This document shows positions 13,701 through 24,507 of a DNA stretch of 64,000 nt, one piece after another. Under the pieces are notes generated by a model, which saw nothing but the letters and a program-made list of their open reading frames with translations, was not told the origin of the DNA and searched no databases. Source of the DNA: Trichoplax adhaerens (lineage: Eukaryota > Placozoa > Uniplacotomia > Trichoplacea > Trichoplacidae); NCBI RefSeq assembly GCF_000150275.1, contig NW_002060949.1, positions 5,685,535-5,749,534 on the forward strand, in the 5' to 3' direction. The translations under genes and the position numbers were made by a program. The first letter of the stretch is position 1, and every line of letters starts with the position of its first letter.

Positions 13701-14911
13701 GTGCTAAATTCATGCCTCCACAAGTTTGATTTAGTAGCATATAAAAGACAACAACTATGACTTGTGTTAGTAGTAAAGGGCTCAGATGGCGCTCACGTCT
13801 TGACATAGCGATATTGCATTCGCGTTTTAGACTAATAAACAGTAGTATAGCGTTGTAAACTGTTATGTAACCTTTTCATCGCAATAGTTTAAGACTATTA
13901 TTTGATAAGAAACTTATGAATTAAGTCGAATATTATATGGTTGGACATAATGGATAAGGAGGATCTTCATAAAATCATCTCATTTAAACATTCACTTGCT
14001 ATATACCTGTGGTCAAGAGATGCAACAACGTAGCCATAAGAGGCGAATTCAGAACACAAGTTGCTTAACATAGCTCTATGGCACCCCAAACCATGAGAAC
14101 AAACCAAAACTGGCATAGAATTTAAGTTGAACTGAGATGAAGTAGAATAATCGTCATTGCTAGCTAACGGTGCATCTGCATATACTTTCGCCCTCATTCG
14201 GTCTACATAATGGAATACAAGTTAAATTGAATGCTAATATTTATATTTGTTATCGAGTATTTTTTTATGAATTCTAGCTCTGTATTGATTATTGAAAAAT
14301 TGTAAGCAGAATTAAATGGCTAATATACAATTAATATGTTTGGAGTACAGAATAATTTGTCTAATGGCTAATGGCGAGCGAAATAGGTTCCTTGATAACA
14401 CCAGTTATGCACTGCAAATGCTCTATCGATCCATATCGTTACTTGTTGGGAAATTTAAATGTTCTATCATAATAGGTGGTACACAAGTAGTTCTGTTTCT
14501 GTTTGTTTAGGCTTATGCGATTAAAGGAGTACAGTAATTTATGATATTTTAAGAACTGTAGCAAAACTCATAATGTCAGAATCGTAAAAGACACGCTTTA
14601 GTCGTTAAAAGGTTACGATAGAGAAAGATTACTCAGTCTGTACCAAATATCATGCTTGATATCCATTCCTCTACGGCATTCGTTTTTAGCTCTAGAGGTG
14701 CTTTGGCAATGGATTCAAAGTATTCTTTCTGGGGCTCTGGAAGCCATGATTTATAATTGTATTCATCTAACTTATGGCTAGGTAACGTTGGATAAAATAT
14801 ATCAAATAAACATCCATCACGATTACCCCACATTACTTCTGTAATACCGACATCGTAAGGTCCGGTAGGATTTGGTAAATCAAAAGTCCAAGTACTACAA
14901 TTAAAAGGCAT
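10704..14911 (-). CDS. PAFAH2: PAF acetylhydrolase II-like serine esterase, copy A
   Basis: Exons: 14911-14644, 14202-14007, 12913-12805, 11865-11752, 11627-11381, 11269-11242 (28-nt microexon), 11116-10968, 10840-10704. Phases agree and the product is about 415 residues (human PAFAH2 392). The family hydrolyses the sn-2 acetyl or oxidised acyl group of platelet-activating factor and related phospholipids. Visible features: N-terminal TGPYDVG; VCSHGLG (oxyanion region); SLDHRDGSA; nucleophile in GHSFGGAT; catalytic Asp in CGIALDPWMFP; catalytic His in RETCHID. No signal peptide follows the start, so the intracellular PAFAH2 type fits better than secreted PLA2G7. It lies downstream of copy B in the same orientation with the same exon structure, so the pair is a tandem duplication. 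Confidence 0.92.
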
Positions 14912-16792
14912 CGTCGTTTTTTTTTACCGCAGTTTATTCTGTAAAGGTCAAGCCGTAAATGCTAATGGTTGGTGTAGGCAGTCCAATCTAATATACTAGT
15001 ATGAATGTTAAGGCATATTATAATAAATATACTGGGCGTGTCAGATTAATTAACTTTTACGCACATAATACGTGACATTTATAGTTTATACCGCGTAAAG
15101 GAGACTAGACAGTATGGTACCATAAGTTAATGCTGCCTGTCCTACTCCTAATCAATCAATTTAAATGTTTTTATTCTTTAAAAATGCTTTAGTATCTACA
15201 CAGTACCGTAACTATCAAAACGGGAGTGGTTGACAATCAACGTATACCGTCAATTAAGTATAACTGTTTATGAAAAATTGGGTAAATGACTAACAAATCA
15301 ACCGGTAGTAAGTACTATAATAACATAATTCTAAGAGATCTGTATGATTTTCAGCCGCTGTGATAGAAGAATTAATAATATAAATTGTGAATTACTTATA
15401 TGGTTAATTAGTAAAATTCAATTATTATGAGATTATTAAAATTTAATTATTTATGTCTAAACGAGATAGAATATGACAGATAGTATTTAGTAGTATAATT
15501 TTAAAAAATCACTGCGCAATAGTGATAGCTTAGCGTTACCTACAATATACTGTAAGGATATGTTAGATAGTAAGCAGTATATTGTTCACCTCTTTCATAG
15601 TTTGCCATAATTAGTATACTCTTAAACTTGTGACGGATACATACTATTAATTTTCAATATAATTTTTTAGTAAGGGCTGGTTTATGATATTGAGCAATGT
15701 TTATATGCTTACTGGGACCTCTGTAATACGTACACATATTCGAAGCTCAAATAATTATGTATAGGAAATTGCTATCGATAGACACTGTATTACATTATAT
15801 ATAAAGTAATGGTGCAGCTCCGGTTAGTGCTTTGCACATGCACGACATATCGAGATGCATCTTATACGCAGTATGGAGGGAAACTATCCAATATAGTTTC
15901 TAATCAATATATGCGAATTATTTTATCAATTTATAATATAGGGACAACTAGAGCGTCGCATATCAATTGAGTAGAAGCATTTCAGTACTGCTCGGTAATC
16001 TAGATTATTATTTTGTTTACAGCAAAACTCAGCGATAGATTCTATACTTTGTACTTCCGATAAATTGTAATGATAATAAGATGTGTCCATAGTTGCTAAG
16101 CGTTTTAAATAATATGTATGGTGTACCGACACTATGCATTCATTCACAGACATGGATATACGGTAACTAATGCGATAACCTATGTTAACAATGCTACGGT
16201 ATATATTATAAGGAAAACACTATTTGAACACATGAAAGGCTAACATTATTCTCTGTCAGTAGACGATATCGCTATTATTAATATCATATTTTACTATATG
16301 CTAAAAACCACGTTAAGCTATTGTCTTTAATAACGTAACATTATATCATAGAGTTTCCAAAGCTAATTTTTTAAGCCTGCCATGTAATATAGTATTTAAA
16401 ACATTTGACCAGGTACAGTGTCCTTCAAACAATTTTAACGGTTATATAAAACAAACCAGCAAGGCCAGGTTATAGTGTTATTATAAAGTCATTGCAGTAA
16501 AAAAAATGCAGCCAAGTCTTAGAATACATGATATGTCTGAATGACAAATTCTTAAAGACTCATAAATGCATGAGTTTCATTAAAGTGGAATGCAAGTATA
16601 GGGCCTGATCGACGATACTAAATTTACAAATGACCGACGAAGCGAAATAAGCGCTTTCTTCATTAATTGACTGCAAGTGCAATATTAAAGCTCTATCCGT
16701 TAAGTTAACTGCAATAGTGCAGTCTATAATAATTAATATTTATAAAAAGCGCGTAAGTTACCCAAGTTGTTAATGCATAGAATAAATAATCA
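14912..16792. other. Spacer between the two PAFAH2-like genes
   Basis: Holds the presumed promoter of copy A (right of 14911) and the 3' flank of copy B. A minus-strand open frame of 75 codons at 15926-16153 (several Cys, Tyr-rich) has no recognisable family and is not called as a gene. Confidence 0.4.
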
Positions 16793-19700
16793 TTAATCAT
16801 CAAGATTCGATGTATCTACATTAGTGCCTTCCAAAACATAATCTTCCATGTTTACAGATAGTGGGTAAGTTCTTTTTTCCTTATTGCCTAGGAATCAAAC
16901 AATAAAACTTTAACTAAATAGTACCTAAATCGCTACGAAGGCATGCAACGTGCTAATTACATTTTAATTTCTAATATCCTATTGCTGCCAAAATCACTGG
17001 ATTAAATGTAGTTTATAAGTAGACGAAACTATCGGTAAGAGGTCACACTTACCTAATTGTGCTTCTAGAAAATCGAAGCACAATTTGTTGTTTACCGAGG
17101 TGGTCGTTAATGGCGGTATAGTGCCAAAGCTTGAACTACGTCTGGCAAAAAAGCTAGGGATAATATGAGCGAAATCGGTCTGGGTCAAGTGGCCAGTGTT
17201 TCTGAAAGAAATAAAGAAATGAATAATAAATATTATATACAATCTGCATTATAGTATATCGTAGTAATCTGTAAGAAATTAAAATGTTCAAAAAGGATAG
17301 CTTCCAAAATATTCCTTTCTTACTTTAGGGTTAATAAATTACATTTTTTACCTAAAAATAAAAACATTCGAAGAATTTAGTAACAGTCTTACAAGTTGTG
17401 TAATTTGAAACATGTAAAAATCACCATTGTGGCCCGATAATATTCTTTGTATGCGCTTGATATTTTTAGGCCACTGAAATGCGAATGAATTGATAAAGAG
17501 AATAGGTTTGTTAATATTTTCATACACTTCTTCTCCAAGTGGGAAGAGCCAGGCATCTAAGCAAACTCCACATTGAAGCCTTGCATCTTTAGCTAATGCG
17601 GCTATGGTTGTCCCTCCACCAAAAGAATGTCCGAATACAGCTAACGAAGATAAATTGAGACGCTCCTACAACATAGAACAAAAGGATAAATTAGCATTGG
17701 ACTAACACACTTACGTTGGTTAATTAATTCTCATTAGACAACATACAACATTATTTATTGGTTTTCCGTTTCGCATTATAAATATCTTATAATATGTTAA
17801 AATGTACGCTTGCTATTATTACGTGCCTTGAATTGTTCTAACTTAAAGTCACTGCTATCTATCAGGTTAGTAATTGGTGCCCCTGCATTCAGTTTTTCCA
17901 GTAAGTCAATAACATTGCTTACTTCTTGAGCTCTTATATTTACCTAAAATTTATTATTACGAGCAATGAAATTAATAATATTGATAATAGGAGTTTTTGA
18001 TATAATACACTAGAAATTGATAATTTCATTTAAAAGTAAGCAAAAATTGCACAGTACCTGCTTATTTCTAGTTTCGAAATCATCTATAGGACATCTTTTG
18101 AAGGGTACATTAATGACTTTAGCCTTCTCAGCTATCTCCGTTCCTTCTTTTTCTGGATAATAGTACGTGTGGGAGGCAGAAAGATCTCTGCAGAGGGATA
18201 ACGTAAAACTTTACGTTAAAGATTCAATTAATATAATATAATATAGCCTGTATCTTGTACACAGCTATGTAAACTGTACTAGCTGATGCAGTCTTGATAT
18301 AATCAACAAATATGGATGTGTAAGTAGGCATATATTGTACAGGCATATTAAAAAAAAAATTTAAGTGTTTGTATCTAGTTTGAATGGCGATTTAAAATTG
18401 CGAAATTTATACGGTAATACGGCATTATTATTTGTTAATTTCTAGTTCAAGCCAAGGTTAAAGTATTGATGAAAAATACATTTTATACCAGATTCAGGTA
18501 TTTACAATTAATATGGCTAAATGTACTATAATGTGCCATACAGTAAGTGAAATATCACTTGTCTTGTAAACTTTGCAGGCAAGGCTTAATCTATTTAAGT
18601 CAAGAGTTTGAGCTTGGCTAAGTAGTCCTCACTTGTCCATGATCTTAACAATTACAATAGGGATTTATCGTATAGATACTGGCAAAGATATTCACTTTCT
18701 TACCTATGATCAAGGGAAGCCGCAACATAACCGTAGGATGCCAATTCACAACATAGCACACTAAGTATTGCCCGATTGCCACCTAAGCCATGCGAACAAA
18801 TTAAAACACGTAATCTTTGAAGATCGAGCTGTGGTGTTTCCTCATAATCCTTCGGTTGTATTAAGGGAGCATTCTGGTAAGTCGGTATGACTGTATTGCC
18901 TAAATATTAATGTACGTTGTGAATATTAAAAAAAAGGGAAATTTAAAATTATTTTCTATTACCTAAATACCTTTATGGCGATCGAAATAACTGCAAACTA
19001 GGTTATCCTGCCTTGAGTATATTGATACCCTTAATATGTGACAGAATAGCTTATAATTATATTATTGTAAGTTAGCTTTGTTATGGTCTTTGTTATTATA
19101 ACGGCTAGGCAATAATACTCTCGTATACCATAGATACACAGATCTAGAAGTACTGTAAGTAATTCTATGACTCTACTTCTGCTACAGGTAACAGTTAAGC
19201 CCTGCACTGAGTGAATATCGACTAAATAGTAAAATCGGGAGTGAATGAATTTAAGAGAAATCTATCAAGGTAGAATGTAACAGTCCAGTAGAATACAACT
19301 TCTCTATACTTTACGTTAGTTAGAATGTTGATGAAATCGCTTGAAGCTGTAGTACTGTATATAGGGGTACAGAAATAGAAAACAGTACGTATATGACTAT
19401 TCTATCGATGTCTGTCAAGCAATTTGGTAACACTGGGATGGCCTACTGTACGTGAAATAATGCAGAAGGTCTTTATCTGGTAATCTATGGTTTATGTGTA
19501 TAGTACATAATAGTTCGTTATCCAATAGTGCAGCATCGGTAACTAATTATTCCACTTACGAAGTATCCAGCCTGCAAAGAAGCTAAGTGGCATTTCAGAG
19601 AAATCGATAATACCCTTTGTGTAATTGTTGATAGGTTCCGGTAACCAAGAAGAGGTGTGACATCTATTTCGTAATTCTTGGCTAGGCTGAGTTGGATAAT

Positions 19701-19812
19701 ACAGTCTTACCAATGTACTTTGCTCGCCTCGGCCAGACATTATTTCAGCTGTACCAACATTGTAAGGTCCTGTTGGTTTGGGTAAAGCGGTCTTGTAGCC
19801 AAACCAGTACAT
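16793..19812 (-). CDS. PAFAH2: PAF acetylhydrolase II-like serine esterase, copy B
   Basis: Exons: 19812-19560, 18899-18704, 18187-18058, 17943-17827, 17665-17425, 17351-17324 (28 nt), 17201-17053, 16887-16793; about 402 residues. Exons 2, 6 and 7 (196, 28 and 149 nt) have the same lengths and phases as in copy A. Catalytic features: TGPYNVG near the N-terminus, ICSHGLGG, DHRDLSASHTYY, nucleophile GHSFGGGT, Asp in CGVCLDAWLFP, His in KNTGHLTQTDF. No signal peptide is seen. The intron after exon 4 (17666-17826) appears to use a GC donor: exon end ...TTCAAG followed by GCACGT, with a normal AG acceptor. The copies keep the triad but differ widely elsewhere, so the duplication is old and both appear to be under selection. 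Confidence 0.92.
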
Positions 19813-20990
19813 TTTAACTTTAATAGTCTTGTAATTTTGTTATCAACAGCAATTTCAATCTACGTTTCGATCACTGCACTCTGTAAGATATCATAGGCGT
19901 ATGCATTAGTGAATACTAATTATATTACAATAATGAGCACTGTACAGTATTAATCGATTCAATCGAAGTATTACTGTTGAAATTTGGCAATGTTATGGTC
20001 AGAATCCATTGCAATCGACGTTTCAATCGCTACAGTCTACATACCTAGTGTGCAGCGATTGAAACGTAAATTGTAATTGCTCTCCACTATAAAACTGCAA
20101 AACTACGAGTGTACTGTACTAGTCTGGTTTGATAATAATTGAATAGTGAATGATGAATAGATCAGATACCTTTGGGAGTGATTGAAATGTCGATTCAAAC
20201 TGCTCTTGATTACAATAATCTTTCAATCTATTAATGCATTACTACAGATTTGATATGCATGTACAATGTCCATTGACTGTATGACGTCTTGTGCTGAAGA
20301 CATCATATGCGTATGTTAGTTCATATACGAGTATGTACAGTATAGTAATAATAATTATTAATTCATTATGCAAAATTCAATCCAAATTTCAATCGTTTTG
20401 TACGCTTACATACTGTACAGTAGGTATTTAATCTACAGTAGTACACCGGTAGTTTTGCAATTTTGAATCAAGAGCCATTCCAATCTACTGTATATCTATA
20501 AGATGTTGTATGGACAGTATTGTATATTAACAGTTGAAGTTTTTATTATGGACAGCACTCGTCTAGTATTGACTAGATAAGCATTGATCGTTACATTCCA
20601 CGAGTTATTTCAAGTGCTGTATGTAATCTAATCTTGTTAGTGCGTTAGTTACATGATACAGTAGTATTTCTATTGACAGCACAGGTTTGAAATTGTAAGT
20701 TGTGATCGCTTACGCTGAAGGGCATACAATTTCCTTGCTTAGACAGTTGATGGATGCAGTTCTTTCTTCCTGAAGAAAGGGATTAAGAGTGGAAAATGTG
20801 AACTTTATGAATTCATTAACGATGGGGGTGTTGCGCAATGTGCTGTCGCCAGGTGTAGCGGTGTATACTGTACTGTGGGCGACACTTACATGCTACACTT
20901 TGTTACATCGTTTTATTGTTTGACCTGCTCATACTGGTGTCGCCATATTACGCTTCAGTAGGTGGAGATTGTGCAGGTGGGTGAATTCTC
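19813..20990. other. Spacer upstream of PAFAH2-like copy B
   Basis: AT-rich, with scattered GTACAG/CTGTAC words that thicken to the right. A loosely repeated phrase of the type 'caatc.acgtttcaatcg' recurs near 19850, 20010 and 20210. No exon was found. Confidence 0.4.
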
Positions 20991-20994
20991 TCCT

Positions 20995-21700
20995 ATTACT
21001 GTATTACGTAATACTGTATACTGTACAGTAGATGACAGTAGATGAGGGTGAAGCTCTTTTATTCGAGAATCTCCGAGTTCGATAACGATAGACTGCATGG
21101 TGAACTTTCAACTTTTTTACCCCGACTTGGTAATTAACAGTTACTACTGTAGTGTACAGTACAGTCAGAGACTTCTAAGACGAGTAACTGTATTGTACAG
21201 TACAGTACTGTACTGTAGACACTACTACTGTACTGTACAGTACTGTATTAGTGACTAGTGTAGTGTACAGTACTGTACACTGTACGCTCTACAGTGTACA
21301 GTGTACAGTCAGAGACTTCTAAGACGAGTAACTGAACAGTATGTACTGTAGACACCACTACTGTGTACTGTACAGTACAGTACAGTATACTCTACAGTGT
21401 ACAGTGTACAGTCAGAGACTTCTAAGACGAGTAATAGTACTGTACTGTACTGTACTGTACAGTGTACAGTGTACAGTACATAGTGCACAAGCCAACAACG
21501 ACAAAAATCAGTCTGGTCTATGACTCCGTATAGAATATTTTCAAAGGGATTTAACACATTCTTACCTCTATAGAATCTATAGTACTTAACATGGACTACA
21601 GTACAGTCATAGATTTGTACATTTTTCCAGGGAAAATTGAAAAGTCTATGGTGTTGTACTGTACTGAAAGAAAATTCCATACACTGTACTAGTACGTACA
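20995..21700. repeat. Large GTAC-palindrome array with internal direct repeats
   Basis: About 700 bp of overlapping TACTGTACAGTA-type palindromes. A longer module, GTCAGAGACTTCTAAGACGA, occurs three times (near 21165, 21308 and 21411), each time followed by a palindrome run, so the array grew by segmental duplication. Open frames on both strands here are artefacts of the repeat. Confidence 0.85.
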
Positions 21701-22195
21701 GCGATTGAATTCCATCCAAAACGCAAAGCAGACCAGATTTACATTTGAAGACTATGGATGGAAAGACTGATCGATCTCTGCATAAGGTATTTCGTCAGTC
21801 AGTCAGTCTGAATTCTATTTTACGCAATAACACAGTACTAACGCTATTTTTCCCCCCTCTGTACAGTGTATCGTACAATACACTTTTATCCATACTTTTT
21901 CTTTTACTTCGCTAGTTTTTCCATACCTTAAAGTCAATTTCGTGGCATGCGCAAGCGCAACAGCATTCAGTCACGTGCTTTGCAATGCTGTATAGGCCAC
22001 GGCCTTGTGGGTAAAAAGCCCTTTCCAACGTGCTTCACGCCAGCGACGGATTTTGCCACCATTATTCTACAACATTGCAAGCCTCAAGTTTAGGTAAAAA
22101 TTAATCATGTTACAAATTATCTTCATCAACATACTGATCTTTATTTAATGGAATATTTTCTATTTCTTTTCTATGTTATGGATACAGAAGCTAAA

Positions 22196-23300
22196 ATGGT
22201 TTCAGCGAAAAAGCAGGTACTTTTTAATTGCACTTGAAAGACTGCACGAGTCTACTGTGGTGGATACTCTAGTTGACCACTGCGTTGTGTAGTGTAGAAA
22301 TAGAAAGGCAGTGATCGGTAGTGTAGCAAAATTGATTTGATTTCTAGTTGGAGATGGATGTCTATTACAACCAGAGTGTTTAGCCATAACTACATGACAT
22401 TTTTATTTGTTCATTGATAAAAGATATTATAGATTAAGTATAATGCAATATGATTACTACAGCATACTGTATTTTAATGAAAAAGATTTTATCCATACAC
22501 TTATACAGAACGTACCAGTCTTAGCCAAGGCGTGAATTCCTTTTGCCTAGAGTAGATTGGTTATACAGTTGATATTCGTGTATCTTTTTTTATACTCAGC
22601 TTGTGTTAACCTTAAGAGAGATAGGACAGTAGAGTTGACTATAATCAAAGTGAGACTGATTTGAAACTGATGACAACTAAACATTTTGATACTGTAGAAG
22701 AAGAATGTCGAAAATATCAATCAAAGATTAGCTTTGGTTATGAAGAGTGGTAAGACTTCTCTTGGATATAAATCAACGTTGAAGAGTATTCGCCAAGGGA
22801 AAGCTAAATTAGTCCTTATTGCGAATAATACTCAGCCTATTCGGTAAGATGCTATGTGATACTAGATAGTGACTGTTATCTTGGTCATCACTTTTTCTTA
22901 GCTTGATACCAAACAGTTTTGGATCTTGTATAATGTACTGTATCATAGACTACCAGCAGTTCTTCTAGTAGTCCATGACCATATTTAACGTTATGCATGG
23001 ATGAATGATCAAATTATTAATCGATCTTAACCATGATGTTATAATTTATAATCTCTTCACTTTTATTACAATGAATTGCAAAGATGGAGTAAACTGAGCT
23101 AAATTATAACTTTTAGGAAAAGCGAGATTGAATACTACGCTATGTTGGCAAGGACTGGTGTACATCATTATGGTGGAGACAACAATGAACTTGGTACCGC
23201 TTGTGGAAAGTACTTTAGAGTTAGTACGATGAGTATTACCGATCCCGGCGACTCTGACATTATCCGATCAGTACCGACCGCTGAGCAAGAAAAGAAATAA
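22196..23300 (+). CDS. RPL30: 60S ribosomal protein eL30
   Basis: Coding exons 22196-22216, 22698-22843 and 23117-23300; phases agree and the product is 116 residues (human 115). eL30 is a component of the large ribosomal subunit. Signature segments are [52 protein letters not shown] and [11 protein letters not shown] non-coding first exon probably ends at 22093 (TTTAG|GTAAAA) and splices to 22188, just before the ATG. A pyrimidine stretch (ccctttcc, near 22020) looks like a 5'-TOP start, as expected for ribosomal protein genes. An ATG at 22175 lies in the leader intron, so the called start is MVSAKK, matching the family. A canonical AATAAA lies at 23361. Confidence 0.97.
22241..22402 (+). 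ncRNA. Candidate intronic H/ACA snoRNA in RPL30
   Basis: In the first coding intron of RPL30. The 5' hairpin is well formed: lower stem ACTGCAC (22241-22247) with GTGTAGT (22287-22293), open pocket strands of 9 and 6 nt, upper stem GTGGT (22257-22261) with ACCAC (22276-22280). The hinge follows with an H-box match ATAGAA (22300-22305). A second, weaker hairpin (CTAGTTG/CAACCAG with one mismatch) and an ACA (22397) three bases before the end complete the layout. Vertebrate RPL30 also hosts an H/ACA snoRNA (SNORA72). The second hairpin's lower stem is poor, so this is tentative. Confidence 0.35.
22945..22976. repeat. GGACTAC...GTAGTCC hairpin element, copy a
   Basis: Imperfect inverted repeat ATAGACTACCAG / CTAGTAGTCCAT around an 8-nt loop, in the second coding intron of RPL30. 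It resembles elements at 34672, 54468 and 54751. Confidence 0.6.
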
Positions 23301-24507
23301 TTCAAGTTACTTAAGTTTTGTATTGTATGATATATAACGTTGTATCTCCGGTTGCGATGTAATAAATATGCATTGAATTGGGCATGACATTTTGAAATGG
23401 CTCTACTAGTTTTTTTTGTACCTATGCCAAGCATAATTCAACGAGAATTTCTATCATATAGTTACATTTACTGTATCATACTATCATTACGTTTATTATA
23501 CGGTAAAAAGTTGTTTACCCTTAAAGTATTGTTTCAACTTTTGCAATCCCACTCTTTGGCTATTGGGTAAAATCATTTGTTACATGGACGGATCTAAGAT
23601 TGCGCTACTTTGGTCTTGGAATATTAATTTTAAAAACGATTCTCTAAAGAATGCTGCATAGCTTAGTTTGCATTATTAGAGCTGTTGGACTAAACCCTCT
23701 CGTCTTGGCATTGCACATTAAACTATTGCAGATTTTAAGATTTATTAGCAGCAATGGATACTAAGATTTAAACGCAATTGCTAAAGCTGCAAACTACAAA
23801 ATAAGCATTACTTTACTTTTATACATATAATAAGTGTTGAATTTTGCATGCAAAAAGGCAATCTATTTTATCAGCTGTAGAAATTAATAGATATCTGGTA
23901 AAATGATAAAGCTTTAATATGGACTCGTTACCTCACGGGCATTTGTACGTACATACAAATAAGGTATTCTAGGATTTTGGTTCGAATTTCAGAGTCAGGT
24001 AGACGCACAAATTACAAATGTACAATTATTAAATTTCAGCAAATTGGTGAAATGACATTTTTATTTCGTGCTGGTTGACTGTGAACTAGCTATCAGTGTG
24101 AGGGGGTGGGGTATAGAGTATATAATGATACTGTAGTGTTATGGTAGACTACTTGCAGCCATGCCAATCGGGTAATGTAGGGATCATACATTGAAATTAG
24201 TTTCAGCCTACATAGTACTCGTATGCTAAGAGGCAATGTTAGATATTTAAAATCTAGCTGAAAGGATAACATACCTGATTTTATTAAGAGCTCATTTCGA
24301 TATTTATGCATATATAAATAATTAGTATACAATAAAGGCGCAGTAAAATTTTCGCATGTTACAGCAAATCTTTAACAACGACGTATAAAAACATGACAAA
24401 ACTTTTACGTAATCTACAGCTACATGTTCATTTTTATCATGTGCGAAGATATTGTATCTAATAATATACACAATAATCAGCTGTATACCTATATTTCAAA
24501 GTGTTGG
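23301..24507. other. Convergent spacer RPL30 / TUBE1
   Basis: 3' flanks of two genes facing each other. The RPL30 polyadenylation signal lies at the left. The rest is AT-rich with no exon or RNA gene that I can support. Confidence 0.5.
23361..23366 (+). terminator. RPL30 polyadenylation signal AATAAA
   Basis: Canonical AATAAA 61 bp after the RPL30 stop codon. It is the first such hexamer downstream. Confidence 0.65.

Noticed and set aside
15926..16153. 75-codon minus-strand frame between the PAFAH2-like genes
   Set aside because: Has an ATG and several Cys, but no recognisable motif and no splice partners; not distinguishable from chance.
21309..21719. Long frames in the GTAC arrays (also 28255-28446, 33949-34367, 54121-54339)
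   Set aside because: Translations are repetitions of CTV/YST/VQY patterns dictated by the palindromes on both strands.
22175..22195. Upstream in-frame ATG of RPL30 (MDTEAK)
   Set aside because: A pyrimidine tract and acceptor 'atacag' at 22187 place it in a leader intron; eL30 proteins start directly at the downstream Met.
23033..23097. Possible C/D snoRNA in RPL30 intron 2 (ATGATGT ... CTGA)
   Set aside because: C box is imperfect, the terminal stem is almost absent, and it sits only about 20 nt from the acceptor, too close for the usual C/D placement.
23970..24000. tRNA T-arm-like 'ggttcgaatttc'
   Set aside because: No D-arm, anticodon arm or acceptor stem can be drawn upstream.
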